Origin: Thermodesulfobacteriota bacterium
GTDB lineage: Bacteria > Desulfobacterota > Anaeroferrophillalia > Anaeroferrophillales > Tharpellaceae
Direction: 5' to 3'
Assembly (NCBI GenBank): GCA_024763535.1
Contig: JANTFH010000018.1
Location: forward strand, 1 to 38,352
Length of the DNA: 38,352 nt
In this document: piece after piece, positions 1-9,491 of the stretch
Numbering within the stretch: position 1 is the stretch's first letter
Layout of the letters: every line of letters starts with the position of its first letter
Notes under the pieces: generated by a model
Database searches by the model: none
Told to the model about the DNA's origin: nothing
The model's input: the letters and a program-made list of their open reading frames with translations, nothing else
Translations under genes and position numbers: made by a program

Positions 1-44
1 GCCAGCAGCAGAGCCGGAAAAATAATTTTAATGGGCCGATTCAT
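1..44 (-). CDS. Start of an unidentified gene downstream of DUF58 (partial)
   Basis: On the minus strand an ATG overlaps the stop codon of the DUF58 gene (TAATG) and opens a frame reading MNRPIKIIFPALLL before leaving the window. The hydrophobic start suggests a signal peptide or membrane anchor. In MoxR/DUF58 operons the next gene is commonly a small membrane protein or a vWA-domain protein, so that is the likely class. The 14 visible codons cannot decide it. Confidence 0.55.
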   Translation of the reverse strand, partial: MNRPIKIIFPALLL

Positions 45-928
45 TATTTTCTCTGTTCCGCAGTTTGCGGCACCCTGCTTAAATTATTTATTTTGTCAAC
101 AAAACTGTCGGCCGGGGTGATGACGGTTGAGGCAATTCCGGCACTGGTAAGACGCTCTTCAAGTTTTCTTAGAAAGTTGCTCATAAATTGATTGTAACGG
201 GAGTTGCGGCCCAGATCAAGCAGATATTTATTCCCGGTTTCCGGGTCGACGCAGTCGAGCAGGCCGGAGAGTTCCCGGGGCATATTTTTTTCAACCTCTT
301 CGAGCAGTTGCAGAACTTTTATCTCATGCCGGCTGCTGAGCAGATCGGCTCCATGCAGGGGGTCGAGCAGATCCGAAAGCAGGAACGTCAGACTCTGAAA
401 AGGGAGTTTTTTAAGATAGTTCATGCAGGCGGTCAGCGTAAACTGAGATTTGGGTCGGGGCTGATTTTCGGCCAGAGCCGTTACCAGAGCGGAAAAGTGC
501 TGCCGGCCGGTACGGGGCGGCAGATAGAAGAGGGGTTCATCGGCCCAGAGCAGGAGGCCGAAGGGGTTGTTGCTGCGCAAGGCCGACCAGGCCAGTGATA
601 CCGCAATTGTATCTGCGAGAGAGATTTTACGACCCCAGGCCATGGAACTGCTGAGATCTAAAATCAGCATCAGGTTGTAGTGGCTTTCGGCCAGGAATTC
701 CCGCACATAGAGTTTCCCGGTGCGGGCCCGGGCAAGCCAGTCGATCTGGCTTACGGGATCGCCCGGGCTGAATTCCCGTAAACCCTCAAAATCGTAACCG
801 CTGCCCGGTTTGAGACTCTCCCATTCACCGGGGAGAAATTGGGCGACCCGGTTATCGGCGACAATCTTAAGCAGCTCTTTTTTTGTGAGCAGTTCGGTTT
901 TTGCAGCGGCTGTCGCGGAGGTTGCCAT
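44..928 (-). CDS. DUF58 domain-containing protein (vWA-like)
   Basis: This is a 294-aa protein of the DUF58 family. The N-terminal half carries the family hallmark (about residues 45-72: GSGYDFEGLREFSPGD, then the IDWLARARTGKLYVREF region). A vWA-like fold follows, with a degenerate metal site DLSSSMAWG near residues 91-99. There is no signal peptide or membrane segment. The start codon overlaps the last base of the upstream moxR stop (TGATG), and its own stop overlaps the next gene, so the three genes are translationally coupled. MoxR/DUF58 pairs are thought to act in assembly or chaperoning of membrane or metal-containing complexes, and the substrate here is unknown. The family call is secure; the role is inferred from context. 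Confidence 0.9.
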   Translation of the reverse strand: MATSATAAAKTELLTKKELLKIVADNRVAQFLPGEWESLKPGSGYDFEGLREFSPGDPVSQIDWLARARTGKLYVREFLAESHYNLMLILDLSSSMAWGRKISLADTIAVSLAWSALRSNNPFGLLLWADEPLFYLPPRTGRQHFSALVTALAENQPRPKSQFTLTACMNYLKKLPFQSLTFLLSDLLDPLHGADLLSSRHEIKVLQLLEEVEKNMPRELSGLLDCVDPETGNKYLLDLGRNSRYNQFMSNFLRKLEERLTSAGIASTVITPADSFVDKINNLSRVPQTAEQRK

Positions 929-1920
929 CAGTAAGCCTGAATCTGTTGCAGCAGCCTCTCAATTACAGTCTCGGGCGTAATCTTTTCGGTCAGGGCGCGA
1001 CTGTTTAAGAGCAGACGGTGGCGCATAATCTGCGGCAGAAGCTTCTCGATATCGGCAAAATCGACATAGTCGCGGCCCCGGTAGAAGGCCCGGGCCTTGG
1101 CCAGGGCGAGCAGTGATTCCGGGGCCCGGGGAGAGGCCCCGAGGTTAAGATACTCATGGATGCCGGAAAGAAAACCTTCACTTCCGGCCGGTCGGGGGCG
1201 GCTCGCCAGACAGAGTTTCAGGATATACTTCATAACCGTATCCGAGACCTTGATCAGATCATGAACCAGTTTCTGAAGATTAACTATTTCGGCAGCTGAA
1301 AAGAGTGGTGCCAAATCGGCGACCCGCTGCTCGAAATCGCTGTTTTTTCGTTGCAGGAGGAGCAACTCGTCACTGTAGTTTAGGTATTCAACCTTGAACT
1401 TGACCATGAAGCGGTCGGTCTGGGCTTCAGCCAGCGGGTAGGTGCCGACCTGTTCAATCGGATTCTGGGTGGCCAGTACCATGAACGGCTGCGGGATCGG
1501 GAAATGTTTATCTTCGACACTTACCCGACGCTCCTGCATCGCCTGCAGCAGGGCCGACTGGACTTTGGGTGAGGCCCGGTTGATTTCGTCAGCGAGAAAA
1601 AAATTACAGAAAATCGGTCCCTTGCGGTAGCTGAAACTTTCGCTCTCGCTTTTGAAGACCATGCTCCCGAGGATGTCTCCAGGAAGTTTGTCGGGGGTGA
1701 ACTGAAAGCGGTTGAAGCTGCCGCCGAAAACCTTGGCAAAGGTTTCAACCGCCAGACTTTTGGCAACTCCGGGAACCCCTTCCAGGAGTATGTGCCCCCG
1801 GGCCAGCAGGGTCGTGATCATGATCTCCAGGAGTTCTTCCTGGCCGACGACGACCCGGCTGACAGCCGTTTTGAGCTGGACGAGTTTCTCCGAATACGGG
1901 CTTATCGTTGACTCACTCAT
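928..1920 (-). CDS. MoxR-family AAA+ ATPase
   Basis: A 330-aa MoxR-type (AAA_3) ATPase of normal length. Walker A is GVPGVAKS near residues 49-56. Walker B with the MoxR signature is LADEINRASPKVQSALLQAM near 108-127, and sensor 1 is LATQNPIEQVGTYPL. The C-terminal AAA lid contains ASPRAPESLLALAKARAF. MoxR proteins use ATP hydrolysis to remodel or mature partner complexes together with DUF58/vWA proteins, and a DUF58 gene follows directly with a 1-base overlap. The start at 1920 has a weak AAGG about 7 nt upstream. The protein is cytoplasmic. Its specific client cannot be told from sequence. Confidence 0.93.
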   Translation of the reverse strand: MSESTISPYSEKLVQLKTAVSRVVVGQEELLEIMITTLLARGHILLEGVPGVAKSLAVETFAKVFGGSFNRFQFTPDKLPGDILGSMVFKSESESFSYRKGPIFCNFFLADEINRASPKVQSALLQAMQERRVSVEDKHFPIPQPFMVLATQNPIEQVGTYPLAEAQTDRFMVKFKVEYLNYSDELLLLQRKNSDFEQRVADLAPLFSAAEIVNLQKLVHDLIKVSDTVMKYILKLCLASRPRPAGSEGFLSGIHEYLNLGASPRAPESLLALAKARAFYRGRDYVDFADIEKLLPQIMRHRLLLNSRALTEKITPETVIERLLQQIQAY

Positions 1921-1948
1921 ACTGGCCTTGCCGGTGGCGATTTTTGCA

Positions 1949-2342
1949 TTAGAAGCTGACTAAAGCTTTATTGTCGAGCAAATATTTTACGACGGCCTCA
2001 ACCTTGCTCAGTTTATCCGGTTTGCTGCCCAGGCGTTTATTCAAATCCGCCTGTGACGAAACAAATCCCGGAGCTTTCTTGTATAGGGCCGGCTTCATTC
2101 AGAGCTTCCATAGTCGCTTCGCCGATGTCTCGACAGAGGGTCGTGTTGTCAAAGTCGAAGACACAGATTTTCCCTTGGTTGGCATTGGCGGCAATCAATT
2201 TCTCAAGCCGGGCTTTAACTTCCGGGTTCCAGTTTCCCTTCAGAGAGACCGTTTGCGCCCACGCCGCGGCTGACAAAACGGTCAGGGTTATGGTTATTAG
2301 AATAAGGATCAGGTTGTGGCGTATCGATGAACATCTTCTCAT
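1949..2342 (-). pseudogene. HAD-family phosphatase remnant (deleted and frameshifted)
   Basis: The first frame, from ATG at 2342, gives a signal peptide (hydrophobic stretch ending near AAAWAQ) and then a HAD motif I, VFDFDNTTLCRDIGEAT. This is typical of secreted HAD acid phosphatase-like proteins, which are usually about 300 residues or longer. This frame ends after 101 aa. Near 2095 a different minus frame takes over and reads KPALYKKAPGFVSS, then LNKRLGSKPDKLSKVEAVV and a stop at 1949-1951. That frame is closed upstream by TGA. HAD motifs II-IV are absent. I read this as the two ends of a gene joined by an internal deletion plus a frame change, so no active phosphatase is expected. A genuinely short exported protein of 101 aa cannot be fully excluded. 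Confidence 0.6.
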
Positions 2343-2493
2343 GGCGTAATCTTCTGTTTGCTGGTTTTTTGAATAGAATCCTAATTACGGAATGAGTTAA
2401 CCTCACACCCGGATAGACCGGATATTATAAGTTTTTTTAATGAAGTATAATTTAGCAAGTAATCCCGGTTGAGTCAAGCAACGATAAAAAGGG

Positions 2494-2523
2494 TTGATAG
2501 ATGTGGTTCCGATCTGACATAAT
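2494..2523 (+). promoter_or_regulatory. Candidate sigma-70 promoter for the glycosylase gene
   Basis: TTGATA at 2494-2499 and CATAAT at 2518-2523 are separated by 18 bp, in AT-rich DNA 37 bp before the ATG at 2560. An AAGGA-like ribosome site lies between them and the ATG. The match is reasonable but rests on sequence alone. Confidence 0.45.
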
Positions 2524-2559
2524 ATCTGGTAACGACTATACAATAAGGAATATTGTACG

Positions 2560-3084
2560 ATGCTATTGACCGGTTTTTTGCCGATTGCCGCACCTCACAG
2601 CCGACTTCTTATCTTAGGCTCTATGCCGGGGGTTGAATCGCTGCGGCGGCAGCAGTATTATGCTCATCCGCGCAATGCTTTCTGGATGATTATGGGGGAG
2701 TTGGTCGGGGCCCTTCCTGAGATCGATTATGAGAAACGCGTCATGATTCTCAAAGAAAACCGTATATCGCTCTGGGATGTTCTCGATCGCTGTGTCCGGC
2801 CCGGCAGTCTCGATGGTGATATTGAACGTGAGAGTGAGACAGTCAATCAATTATCTGAATTCTGCCACAATCAGTCTCAATTGCGGGCCTTAGCTTTCAA
2901 CGGGCGCAAGGCCCGGGAAACCTTTAATCGTCATTTTCTAAAAAAAGATCCTTCTCCATGGCAGCATCTTCAGCTTATCGACCTTCCTTCCACCAGTCCG
3001 GCCTATGCCTCTCTGCGGCCGTCCGCCAAACTTGAAATCTGGCGCCAACGCCTGCAGCCGATTTTACCCATAAATCTGCATTGA
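2560..3084 (+). CDS. DNA-deoxyinosine glycosylase (UDG superfamily)
   Basis: A 174-aa member of the uracil-DNA glycosylase superfamily, closest to the hypoxanthine/deoxyinosine glycosylase group. It has the N-terminal motif LILGSMPGVESLRRQQYYAH (residues 18-37) followed by PRNAFW, a central ISLWDVLDRCVRPGSLD segment, and a C-terminal LPSTSPAYASL motif matching the family's minor-groove loop. It would excise hypoxanthine arising from adenine deamination and start base excision repair in the cytoplasm. The start at 2560 follows AAGGA about 10 nt upstream. The gene sits between a broken HAD gene on the opposite strand and the efflux genes, and no functional link to either is evident. A uracil- or xanthine-preferring relative is the main alternative. 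Confidence 0.82.
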   Translation: MLLTGFLPIAAPHSRLLILGSMPGVESLRRQQYYAHPRNAFWMIMGELVGALPEIDYEKRVMILKENRISLWDVLDRCVRPGSLDGDIERESETVNQLSEFCHNQSQLRALAFNGRKARETFNRHFLKKDPSPWQHLQLIDLPSTSPAYASLRPSAKLEIWRQRLQPILPINLH

Positions 3085-3158
3085 TAGCGGGCCCCTTAAA
3101 ATTCTTTTTTTATAGCAACTTGACTAATAGAACTTTTATGGGTAGTACGTTCTGCACT

Positions 3159-4562
3159 ATGCTCAAGTTTAAGAACATACTGTTTATCGGCCTTTTTTTC
3201 GGTCTTCTGCTGCCGGCCTGTAACGGGATCGGGCTTAAACCGGATAAGGTTTCCGAAAAGGAGCGTCTGCCGGTTGATTTTCCGCAAGCTTACTCCCTGT
3301 ATACGGAGGATAAAACTCTTTCTGCTAAAGGGCCGGCGGGTCTGTGGTGGCAGAATTTCAACAGCGTGGAACTGGACCGGATCATGAACCTTGCCCTTAA
3401 TGAAAATTTCTCTGTTTTAAAAGGCTTAAGCCGGATTGAACAGGCTCGTTACAAGGCTTTGGAAGCTCAATCCCGGCTCTATCCTGAACTCGGAGGCAGT
3501 GCCGGGGTCGGAACCCAGAAGCTGAAGGCGAAAGAGCGCGATTCTGTGTCAACAGATGAATGGTCTTTAGGGCTCAACGCCGCTTATGAAGTTGATCTCT
3601 GGGGCCGGGTGCGGGCTGTCAGGACGAGTGAAGACGAGAAATTTTCCGCCACCCGTGAAGATCTTAAGGCGGCCCGTTTAAGTGTCAGCGGCGCTCTGGC
3701 GGAAGCCTGGGTCAATCTGATTGAAAACCGGCGCCATCAGGATCTGCTTAAACAGCAGATTGAACTGCAGAAAAAACTGCTGGAGGTTATTATCCTCCGT
3801 TTTCCACTGGCCCGGGCGACGGCTTTGGATATCTACCAGCAGCAGCAGGTGATTGAAAAGCTTAAGAGTGCCCTGATCCCCGTGGTTAATAATCAGGAGA
3901 TCTTAAAGCGGCAGCTGGCGCTTTTATGCGGTCGAACCGAACTTGACGAAAATTTTTTACAGGCGCGTAAGCTGCCGCCGGTAGATAAACTTCCTGAATT
4001 GGGTCTGCCGGCTGATCTTTTAGCAGCCCGGCCGGATATCAAGGCCGCCGGTTTAAGGCTTAAAGCGAGCGAATGGGAGGTGGTGGCGGCCCGGGCCGAC
4101 CGCCTGCCGGCTTTGCGGTTGACGGCCTCCGGCAGCAGCTTCGGTGATGATGCCGGGTCAATTTTCGATAACTGGATCTATAATCTCGCCGCCAATCTCG
4201 CCGGGCCGATTTTTGACGGCGGCCGGCGCCGGGCCGAGGTTGAACGCACCCGGGCCGTGGTTGATGAACGCCTGCAGAACTATCGTGAGGTGGTTGTTAA
4301 TGCGGTTATCGAGGTTGAGGATGCCCTGACCCGGGAGAAAGACGCGGCGGCAACCCTTGATTCATTTAAGAAACAGAGGGCTCTTGCTGATAAAACCCTG
4401 CGCGAAGCCCGGCGGCGTTATCTGAACGGTAACGGGGATTTTATCAATGTCTTGAAAGAAGAGCTGAACAGCCTGCAGCTGGATCATGATATTGTCAGCC
4501 AGGAGAGCCGGATAGTTATAGCCCGAATAAATCTCTATAAATCCCTGGGAGGATGTCCGTGA
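3159..4562 (+). CDS. Outer-membrane efflux lipoprotein (TolC/OprM-like, NodT family)
   Basis: A 467-aa outer-membrane factor of an RND efflux pump, counted from ATG 3159. That start gives a classic lipoprotein signal (MLKFKNILFIGLFFGLLLPAC, cleavage before Cys). An in-frame ATG at 3138 and a TTG at 3081 would leave the signal internal. The two repeated coiled-coil halves of OprM-like proteins are visible, with the markers ARYKALEAQSRLYPEL, ALAEAWVNLIENRRHQDLL, GLPADLLAARPDIKAAGLRL and GPIFDGGRRRAEVERTRA. It would form the trimeric outer-membrane channel for the adaptor and permease that follow. The 140-bp gap to the adaptor gene contains a small hairpin (4584-4606) that may tune expression between them. 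The family call is firm; the substrate is unknown. Confidence 0.92.
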   Translation: MLKFKNILFIGLFFGLLLPACNGIGLKPDKVSEKERLPVDFPQAYSLYTEDKTLSAKGPAGLWWQNFNSVELDRIMNLALNENFSVLKGLSRIEQARYKALEAQSRLYPELGGSAGVGTQKLKAKERDSVSTDEWSLGLNAAYEVDLWGRVRAVRTSEDEKFSATREDLKAARLSVSGALAEAWVNLIENRRHQDLLKQQIELQKKLLEVIILRFPLARATALDIYQQQQVIEKLKSALIPVVNNQEILKRQLALLCGRTELDENFLQARKLPPVDKLPELGLPADLLAARPDIKAAGLRLKASEWEVVAARADRLPALRLTASGSSFGDDAGSIFDNWIYNLAANLAGPIFDGGRRRAEVERTRAVVDERLQNYREVVVNAVIEVEDALTREKDAAATLDSFKKQRALADKTLREARRRYLNGNGDFINVLKEELNSLQLDHDIVSQESRIVIARINLYKSLGGCP

Positions 4563-4732
4563 ATGTCTTTTTTCCCCAGCTCGGCGTTATTTTTTGAAAA
4601 TAATGCTCGAAATACTAATTGTATGTCTGTGCTTATTGTCAAAAAATGCCTTGATCTGAGAAAAAAAATCCTATTCTCGGACAACCTCCCGGCGGTTCCT
4701 GGATGGATGACTTTGTAAAGGAAAATAAAAAA

Positions 4733-6052
4733 ATGGCAAATGAGAAGCCTGATTTAAATTTAGACAACTTAAACTCCGATAACGGCAGTAAGCAGACTCT
4801 GCCGCGACGCTCGTGGCGGCAGCGGCTGCTGGCACTGGGGTTGATTGTTTTGCTGCTGCTGGTCGCCTTTATGATCAGTCGGCACCTTTTGAAAACCCGG
4901 CCTCAGGCAAAGCGTAAGGCGCCGAAAAAAATTGAGTCTCTGGTACGGGTAATCGAGGTGATGCCGACAACTGAGAGGGCGCGGATTGAAGCCCCGGGCC
5001 GGGTGATTGCGGCCCGGCAGATAACCCTTAAAGCCCGGGTTTCGGGTATGGTGGTCTATATTCATCCTCATCTTATTCCCGGTGGAATTATTAAAAAGGG
5101 TGAAGTCCTGCTGAAACTTGATGATACCGATTATCAACTCGAACTGCAGCGTAAAGAGGATGCTCTGGCTCTGGCCGAGGCCGACCTGCGGATCGAGGAG
5201 GGGAGTCAGAAGGTGGCACTCAAGGAGTGGGAGTTGATTACCGGTCTAGGTGAGGATATCGATACCTCAAGTCGCGATCTGGCCCTGCGTAAGCCTCATC
5301 TGATTAAAGCCAAAGCTATGATTGCTTCCGCTAAAACCGCCCGCGATAAGGCCCGGGTTGATCTCGAACGAACGATTATCAAAGCCCCTTTCAACCTGGT
5401 GGTTCGCGATGAAAATGTTGATCTGGGTCTGCAGGTAACCCCGGCATCAACCCTGGCGACTCTGGCCGCCACCGATATTTTCTGGGCTGAAATCTCGCTG
5501 CCGCAGACTAAACTATCCTGGTTTGCCCTGCCGGATAAAACCTCCCATCGTATAACCATGCGGCCGGTAGCAAGAGTCCGGCTGCACTGCCGTGGTCAGG
5601 CCCCGATAAGTGGCCAGATCGTCTCTTTAACTCCGGATCTTGATAAAGACGGGCTTATGGCCCGGCTGCTGGTGGCCATTCAGGATCCTCTGGGCTTGGA
5701 AAAAGTGCAGCAGCCGGTTTTGATCGGCAGTTTTATTACGGCCGAAATCAGCGGCCGAGAACTGAAAAATGTTTACCGGATTCCCCGTTCAGCTCTGCAG
5801 GAAAACGATCGGGTTTTAATCGCCGGTGCTGGAAACCTGCTTGTTATAAAACCGGTAACCGTTGCTTACTCCGGGGTTAAAACCGTGTTGATCAGTGCCG
5901 GTTTAACCCCCGGTGACCGTCTGATTATCTCTAATCTGTCGGCTCCGATCAGCGGTATGCCGCTTAAAATTGCCGGAGCGGGAAAATCGAAAAATGAAAC
6001 ATCTCCGGATACGAAAGTCCTGCCACCTGCTGCCGGAACGGGCCGTAAATAA
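4733..6052 (+). CDS. RND efflux periplasmic adaptor (HlyD/MFP family)
   Basis: A 439-aa membrane-fusion protein. I place the start at ATG 4733, which follows an AAAGGA ribosome site; an in-frame ATG at 4703 lacks one. A charged N-terminus is followed by one membrane anchor (about residues 32-50, LLALGLIVLLLLVAFMI). Next come the lipoyl/barrel-sandwich half-motifs (RVIAARQITLKARVSGMVVY and, further on, DLERTIIKAPFNLVVRDENV) flanking a coiled-coil hairpin, then the beta-barrel and membrane-proximal domains. It would bridge the permease and the outer-membrane channel. The gene ends 13 bp before the permease gene, so the two are in one operon. The substrate cannot be predicted. Confidence 0.92.
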   Translation: MANEKPDLNLDNLNSDNGSKQTLPRRSWRQRLLALGLIVLLLLVAFMISRHLLKTRPQAKRKAPKKIESLVRVIEVMPTTERARIEAPGRVIAARQITLKARVSGMVVYIHPHLIPGGIIKKGEVLLKLDDTDYQLELQRKEDALALAEADLRIEEGSQKVALKEWELITGLGEDIDTSSRDLALRKPHLIKAKAMIASAKTARDKARVDLERTIIKAPFNLVVRDENVDLGLQVTPASTLATLAATDIFWAEISLPQTKLSWFALPDKTSHRITMRPVARVRLHCRGQAPISGQIVSLTPDLDKDGLMARLLVAIQDPLGLEKVQQPVLIGSFITAEISGRELKNVYRIPRSALQENDRVLIAGAGNLLVIKPVTVAYSGVKTVLISAGLTPGDRLIISNLSAPISGMPLKIAGAGKSKNETSPDTKVLPPAAGTGRK

Positions 6053-6065
6053 TGGATTGTAAGTA

Positions 6066-9000
6066 ATGGATCAGGGGCAAAAAAATAAGCCTGGCGCTCA
6101 GCCGGATTTGGTGAAAGCTGCGGTAAAACCTGCGCCTTCGCGTGGGCCGATCCGCTGGATGGCGGGTAATTCGGTGGCTGCCAATTTGCTGATGCTGGCG
6201 CTTCTGATCGGCGGTTTTTTCTGGGGAACTCAGATCAAACAGGAGATATTTCCCGAATTCAACCTCGATGAGGTGGTGGTTTCGGTAATCTATCCCGGGG
6301 CGAGCCCGGAGGAGGTCGCCGAAGGCATCATTCTGCCGATCGAAGAAGCGATCCAAAATGTAGACGGTATCGATGAGGTCAATTCGACCGCTTATGAGGG
6401 ACGCGGCGTGGTGCGGGTTGAAGCTCGGATCGATACCGACCTGCAGCAGCTGGGGACCGATATCAAGAATGAGGTCGATCGGATCTACGCCTTTCCCGAT
6501 GATGCGGAAACCCCGCTGGTCACCATTCCATCACACAAACGCAAGGTCTTAACCCTGCTGGTTTACGGTCAGCAAAATCCTAAAGTTTTACGCGAAGTCA
6601 CCGAACTGGTGCGGGATCAGCTGCTCCAGAATCCGGGGATAACCCAGGTCGAACTGCTGGGTGAACAGCCTCTGGAGATGAGCATCGAAATTCCCCAAAC
6701 CGTCCTCCAGGCCTACAAACTGACGCTGGAGCAGGTTGCGGTTAAAGTGAGGGGTGCGGCCCGCGATATCCCCGGAGGAACGATTCGCACCGCCGGGGGT
6801 GAGATCCTGGTGCGGATGACTGAACGCAAGGATTATAAAGCCGGTTTTGCCAAAATTCCGATTGTCAGCCGGGCCAACGGGACCATGGTTACCCTGGGCG
6901 AGATCGCCACCATCAAGGATGGTTTCGAAGAGGTTGACCGCTATCTTTTCTTTAATGATAAACCGTCTCTGGGGATCGATGTCTTCAGGGTTGGTAAACA
7001 GACTCCGATCACGGTCTCAAAAGCGGTGGCCGCAGAAGTCGTAAAACTTAACCGGATGCTGCCGGAGGGGGTTGCGGTGATCGCGGTTGATGATCACTCG
7101 GATCATTTCAAACAGCGGATTTCACTTTTGGTGCGCAACGGTTATCTCGGACTCGCCCTGGTTTTTATTCTGCTCGCGGTCTTTCTTGAGATCCGGCTGG
7201 CTTTCTGGGTAACGATGGGGATTCCTATCTCTTTCTTGGGGGCGCTGCTTTTTATCCCCCTGTTTGATGTCAGCATCAATATGGTTTCGCTTTTTGCCTT
7301 TATCATCGCTTTGGGGATCGTGGTTGATGACGCGATTGTCGTCGGCGAGAATATCTACCACTATAAACAGCAGGGCTTAAATTCGTTTGCGGCGGCGGTG
7401 CAAGGGGTACAGGAGGTGGCGGTGCCGGTGACTTTCAGTATTTTAACCAATATCGTTACCTTCCTGCCGCTCTATTTTGTGCCGGGGATCATGGGTAAGA
7501 TTTTTCGCCAGATTCCGGTGGTAGTGGTCTCGGTCTTCCTGATATCCCTGATTGAATCGATCTTCGTGCTTCCGGCCCACATCGGTCATCAGCGTGATTC
7601 CAAAAATCCGATTCTGATTTTTATCAATCGTAAACAGCAGCAACTCTCAATGGGGATCAGCTCCCTGATCAATAATTTTTACGGGCCGTTTCTCCGTATT
7701 TCTCTGCGGTTTCGTTATATCAGCCTGACTATCGGGGTGATTATCCTTATGGTTACTCTGGCCTATGTCAAAAGCGGGCGTATGGGTATGAGCCTTTTCC
7801 CCAAGGTTGAATCCGATTACGCCTATGCCAAAGCGGTACTCCCGGTGGGCGTGCCGGTGGCCGAAACCCTGGCGGTCAGTGCCAAAATAAGAGATGGTGC
7901 CGAACAGCTTGCTGAAAAGGTCGGACGGAAAAAACAGATTGAGGGGATTTTGTCATACGTCGATCATAACTCAACCTGGACCAAGGTCTTTATGACCCCG
8001 CCCAAGGAGCGCAAGCTTCCGACTGGAGATTTTGTCAAACGCTGGCGTAAACTGGTCGGTGACGTGGTCGGGGTTGAGACGCTGCAGTTTAAATCGGATA
8101 TGGGCGGGCCGAGTTCCGGGGCCGCCTTGACGGTTGAACTCCAGCATCGGGATACTGACGTTCTCGAGGCCGCCAGTGCCGAATTGGCTCAGGCTTTAGC
8201 TTCATTCCCGATGGTTTCCGATATCGATGACGGGTTTACGGCGGGTAAGGATCAGTTTGATTTCACGCTGAAACCGGCGGGTTTCCGGCTCGGCCTTGAG
8301 CCCCGGGATGTCGCCCGGCAGATTCGCAACTCCTATTACGGGGCTGAAGTTTTTCGCCAGTTGCGGGGCCGGAACGAGATAAAAATCATGGTCCGTCTGC
8401 CGGAGTCAGAACGGCAGTTGGAATATTATCTGGAAGAGATGCTGATTATGACCCCGAAGGGGGTGCGGGTGCCGCTCTTGGATGTGGTGAATATCAAGAA
8501 AGGTAAAGCCTATACCGTGATTAAACGCCGGGACGGGCGCCGGATTGTCAATGTCACCTGTGATGTCACCCCGCACAGCCATGCCGATATGGTGATCTCG
8601 ACTATGAAGAAGGAGATTATCCCTGAGCTTAAAGAGAAATATCACGGCTTAAACTTCAGTTTTGCCGGTAAGCAGAGCAGCCGGATGGAGAGTATGGCGG
8701 CCCTAGCCAAAGGTATGGCGGTGGCGATGGTGGCGATCTATATGCTTTTGGCGATTCCTTTCCGCAGTTATATTCAGCCGGCGATTATCATGGTCAGTAT
8801 TCCCTTCGGGATTGTCGGCGCGATTGTCGGCCATCTTCTTTTAGGTTACAGCCTAAGTTTGCTAAGTATGTTCGGGATTGTCGCGCTTTCCGGGGTCGTC
8901 GTAAATGACGCCCTGGTTTTAATGGATTTCGCCAACCGCTGTCGGAAAGATGAGGGCGTCAGTGCTTATATCGCCATCACCCGGGCCGGAATCCAGCGTT

Positions 9001-9212
9001 TCCGGCCTATTATTCTGACCACCATGACCACCTTTTTCGGCCTGACACCGATGATATTCGAAACCTCAAGGCAGGCCCGTTTCTTAATCCCGATGGCGAT
9101 CTCCTTAGGCTTCGGTATCCTCTTTTCAACCCTGATCATCCTGATCCTGGTTCCCGCCCTCTACATCATCCTCGAAGATATCAAAAAACTTGTCGCCGGA
9201 TTTGTCTCCTGA
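6066..9212 (+). CDS. RND-family efflux permease (AcrB-like, HAE1)
   Basis: A 1048-aa inner-membrane proton/drug antiporter of typical family length. The N-terminus has the first membrane segment (NSVAANLLMLALLIGGFFWG), then the porter-domain signature VVSVIYPGASPEEVAEGI. The proton-relay region in TM4 keeps the two aspartates (ALGIVVDDAIVVGENIYHY). The second half repeats the layout, with VALSGVVVNDALVLMDFANR and the loop ITRAGIQRFRPIILTT. It works with the preceding adaptor and outer-membrane lipoprotein to export hydrophobic or amphiphilic compounds across both membranes. The start at 6066 has no strong ribosome site, so coupling to the adaptor gene 13 bp upstream is likely. No local regulator gene (TetR or MarR) is present. 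Confidence 0.95.
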   Translation: MDQGQKNKPGAQPDLVKAAVKPAPSRGPIRWMAGNSVAANLLMLALLIGGFFWGTQIKQEIFPEFNLDEVVVSVIYPGASPEEVAEGIILPIEEAIQNVDGIDEVNSTAYEGRGVVRVEARIDTDLQQLGTDIKNEVDRIYAFPDDAETPLVTIPSHKRKVLTLLVYGQQNPKVLREVTELVRDQLLQNPGITQVELLGEQPLEMSIEIPQTVLQAYKLTLEQVAVKVRGAARDIPGGTIRTAGGEILVRMTERKDYKAGFAKIPIVSRANGTMVTLGEIATIKDGFEEVDRYLFFNDKPSLGIDVFRVGKQTPITVSKAVAAEVVKLNRMLPEGVAVIAVDDHSDHFKQRISLLVRNGYLGLALVFILLAVFLEIRLAFWVTMGIPISFLGALLFIPLFDVSINMVSLFAFIIALGIVVDDAIVVGENIYHYKQQGLNSFAAAVQGVQEVAVPVTFSILTNIVTFLPLYFVPGIMGKIFRQIPVVVVSVFLISLIESIFVLPAHIGHQRDSKNPILIFINRKQQQLSMGISSLINNFYGPFLRISLRFRYISLTIGVIILMVTLAYVKSGRMGMSLFPKVESDYAYAKAVLPVGVPVAETLAVSAKIRDGAEQLAEKVGRKKQIEGILSYVDHNSTWTKVFMTPPKERKLPTGDFVKRWRKLVGDVVGVETLQFKSDMGGPSSGAALTVELQHRDTDVLEAASAELAQALASFPMVSDIDDGFTAGKDQFDFTLKPAGFRLGLEPRDVARQIRNSYYGAEVFRQLRGRNEIKIMVRLPESERQLEYYLEEMLIMTPKGVRVPLLDVVNIKKGKAYTVIKRRDGRRIVNVTCDVTPHSHADMVISTMKKEIIPELKEKYHGLNFSFAGKQSSRMESMAALAKGMAVAMVAIYMLLAIPFRSYIQPAIIMVSIPFGIVGAIVGHLLLGYSLSLLSMFGIVALSGVVVNDALVLMDFANRCRKDEGVSAYIAITRAGIQRFRPIILTTMTTFFGLTPMIFETSRQARFLIPMAISLGFGILFSTLIILILVPALYIILEDIKKLVAGFVS

Positions 9213-9442
9213 CTCCATCCCTTTTTTTAGCAAAACTCCTTATGCTCTGATACAATATTGTTTCATTTCTGCATTCCATGTCTAAAATTGACGTAACCAT
9301 TGAGTATGTTTCCCACTCTGTCGAAGGTTGATAACATCATCGCTAAGTAGGTGAGCAAGGTTTCTCGGTATTGATTGCGTATTGATGGTGCTTAGGGGAA
9401 GGTTTTTGCTTGGTAGCCGGAATGAACCATAAATTACAAATA

Positions 9443-9491
9443 TGATACATAATAGTATCAATTTCTATAACATTGACACATTATAGTGTCA
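9443..9491. promoter_or_regulatory. Two tandem palindromic activator sites, TGAYAC-N6-GTRTCA
   Basis: TGATACATAATAGTATCA (9443-9460) and TGACACATTATAGTGTCA (9474-9491) are both perfect palindromes of the same form. Their centres are 31 bp apart, about three helical turns. They lie about 100-145 bp upstream of the sigma-54 promoter at 9589, the usual position for sites of a hexameric enhancer-binding protein. They do not match the enterobacterial NtrC box. The binding protein is unknown. Confidence 0.7.

Noticed and set aside
4584-4606. Hairpin between the outer-membrane factor and adaptor genes as a terminator
   Set aside because: The stem is AT-rich with a 3-nt loop and no T-run after it. 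The three efflux genes are expected to be co-expressed, so at most it attenuates.
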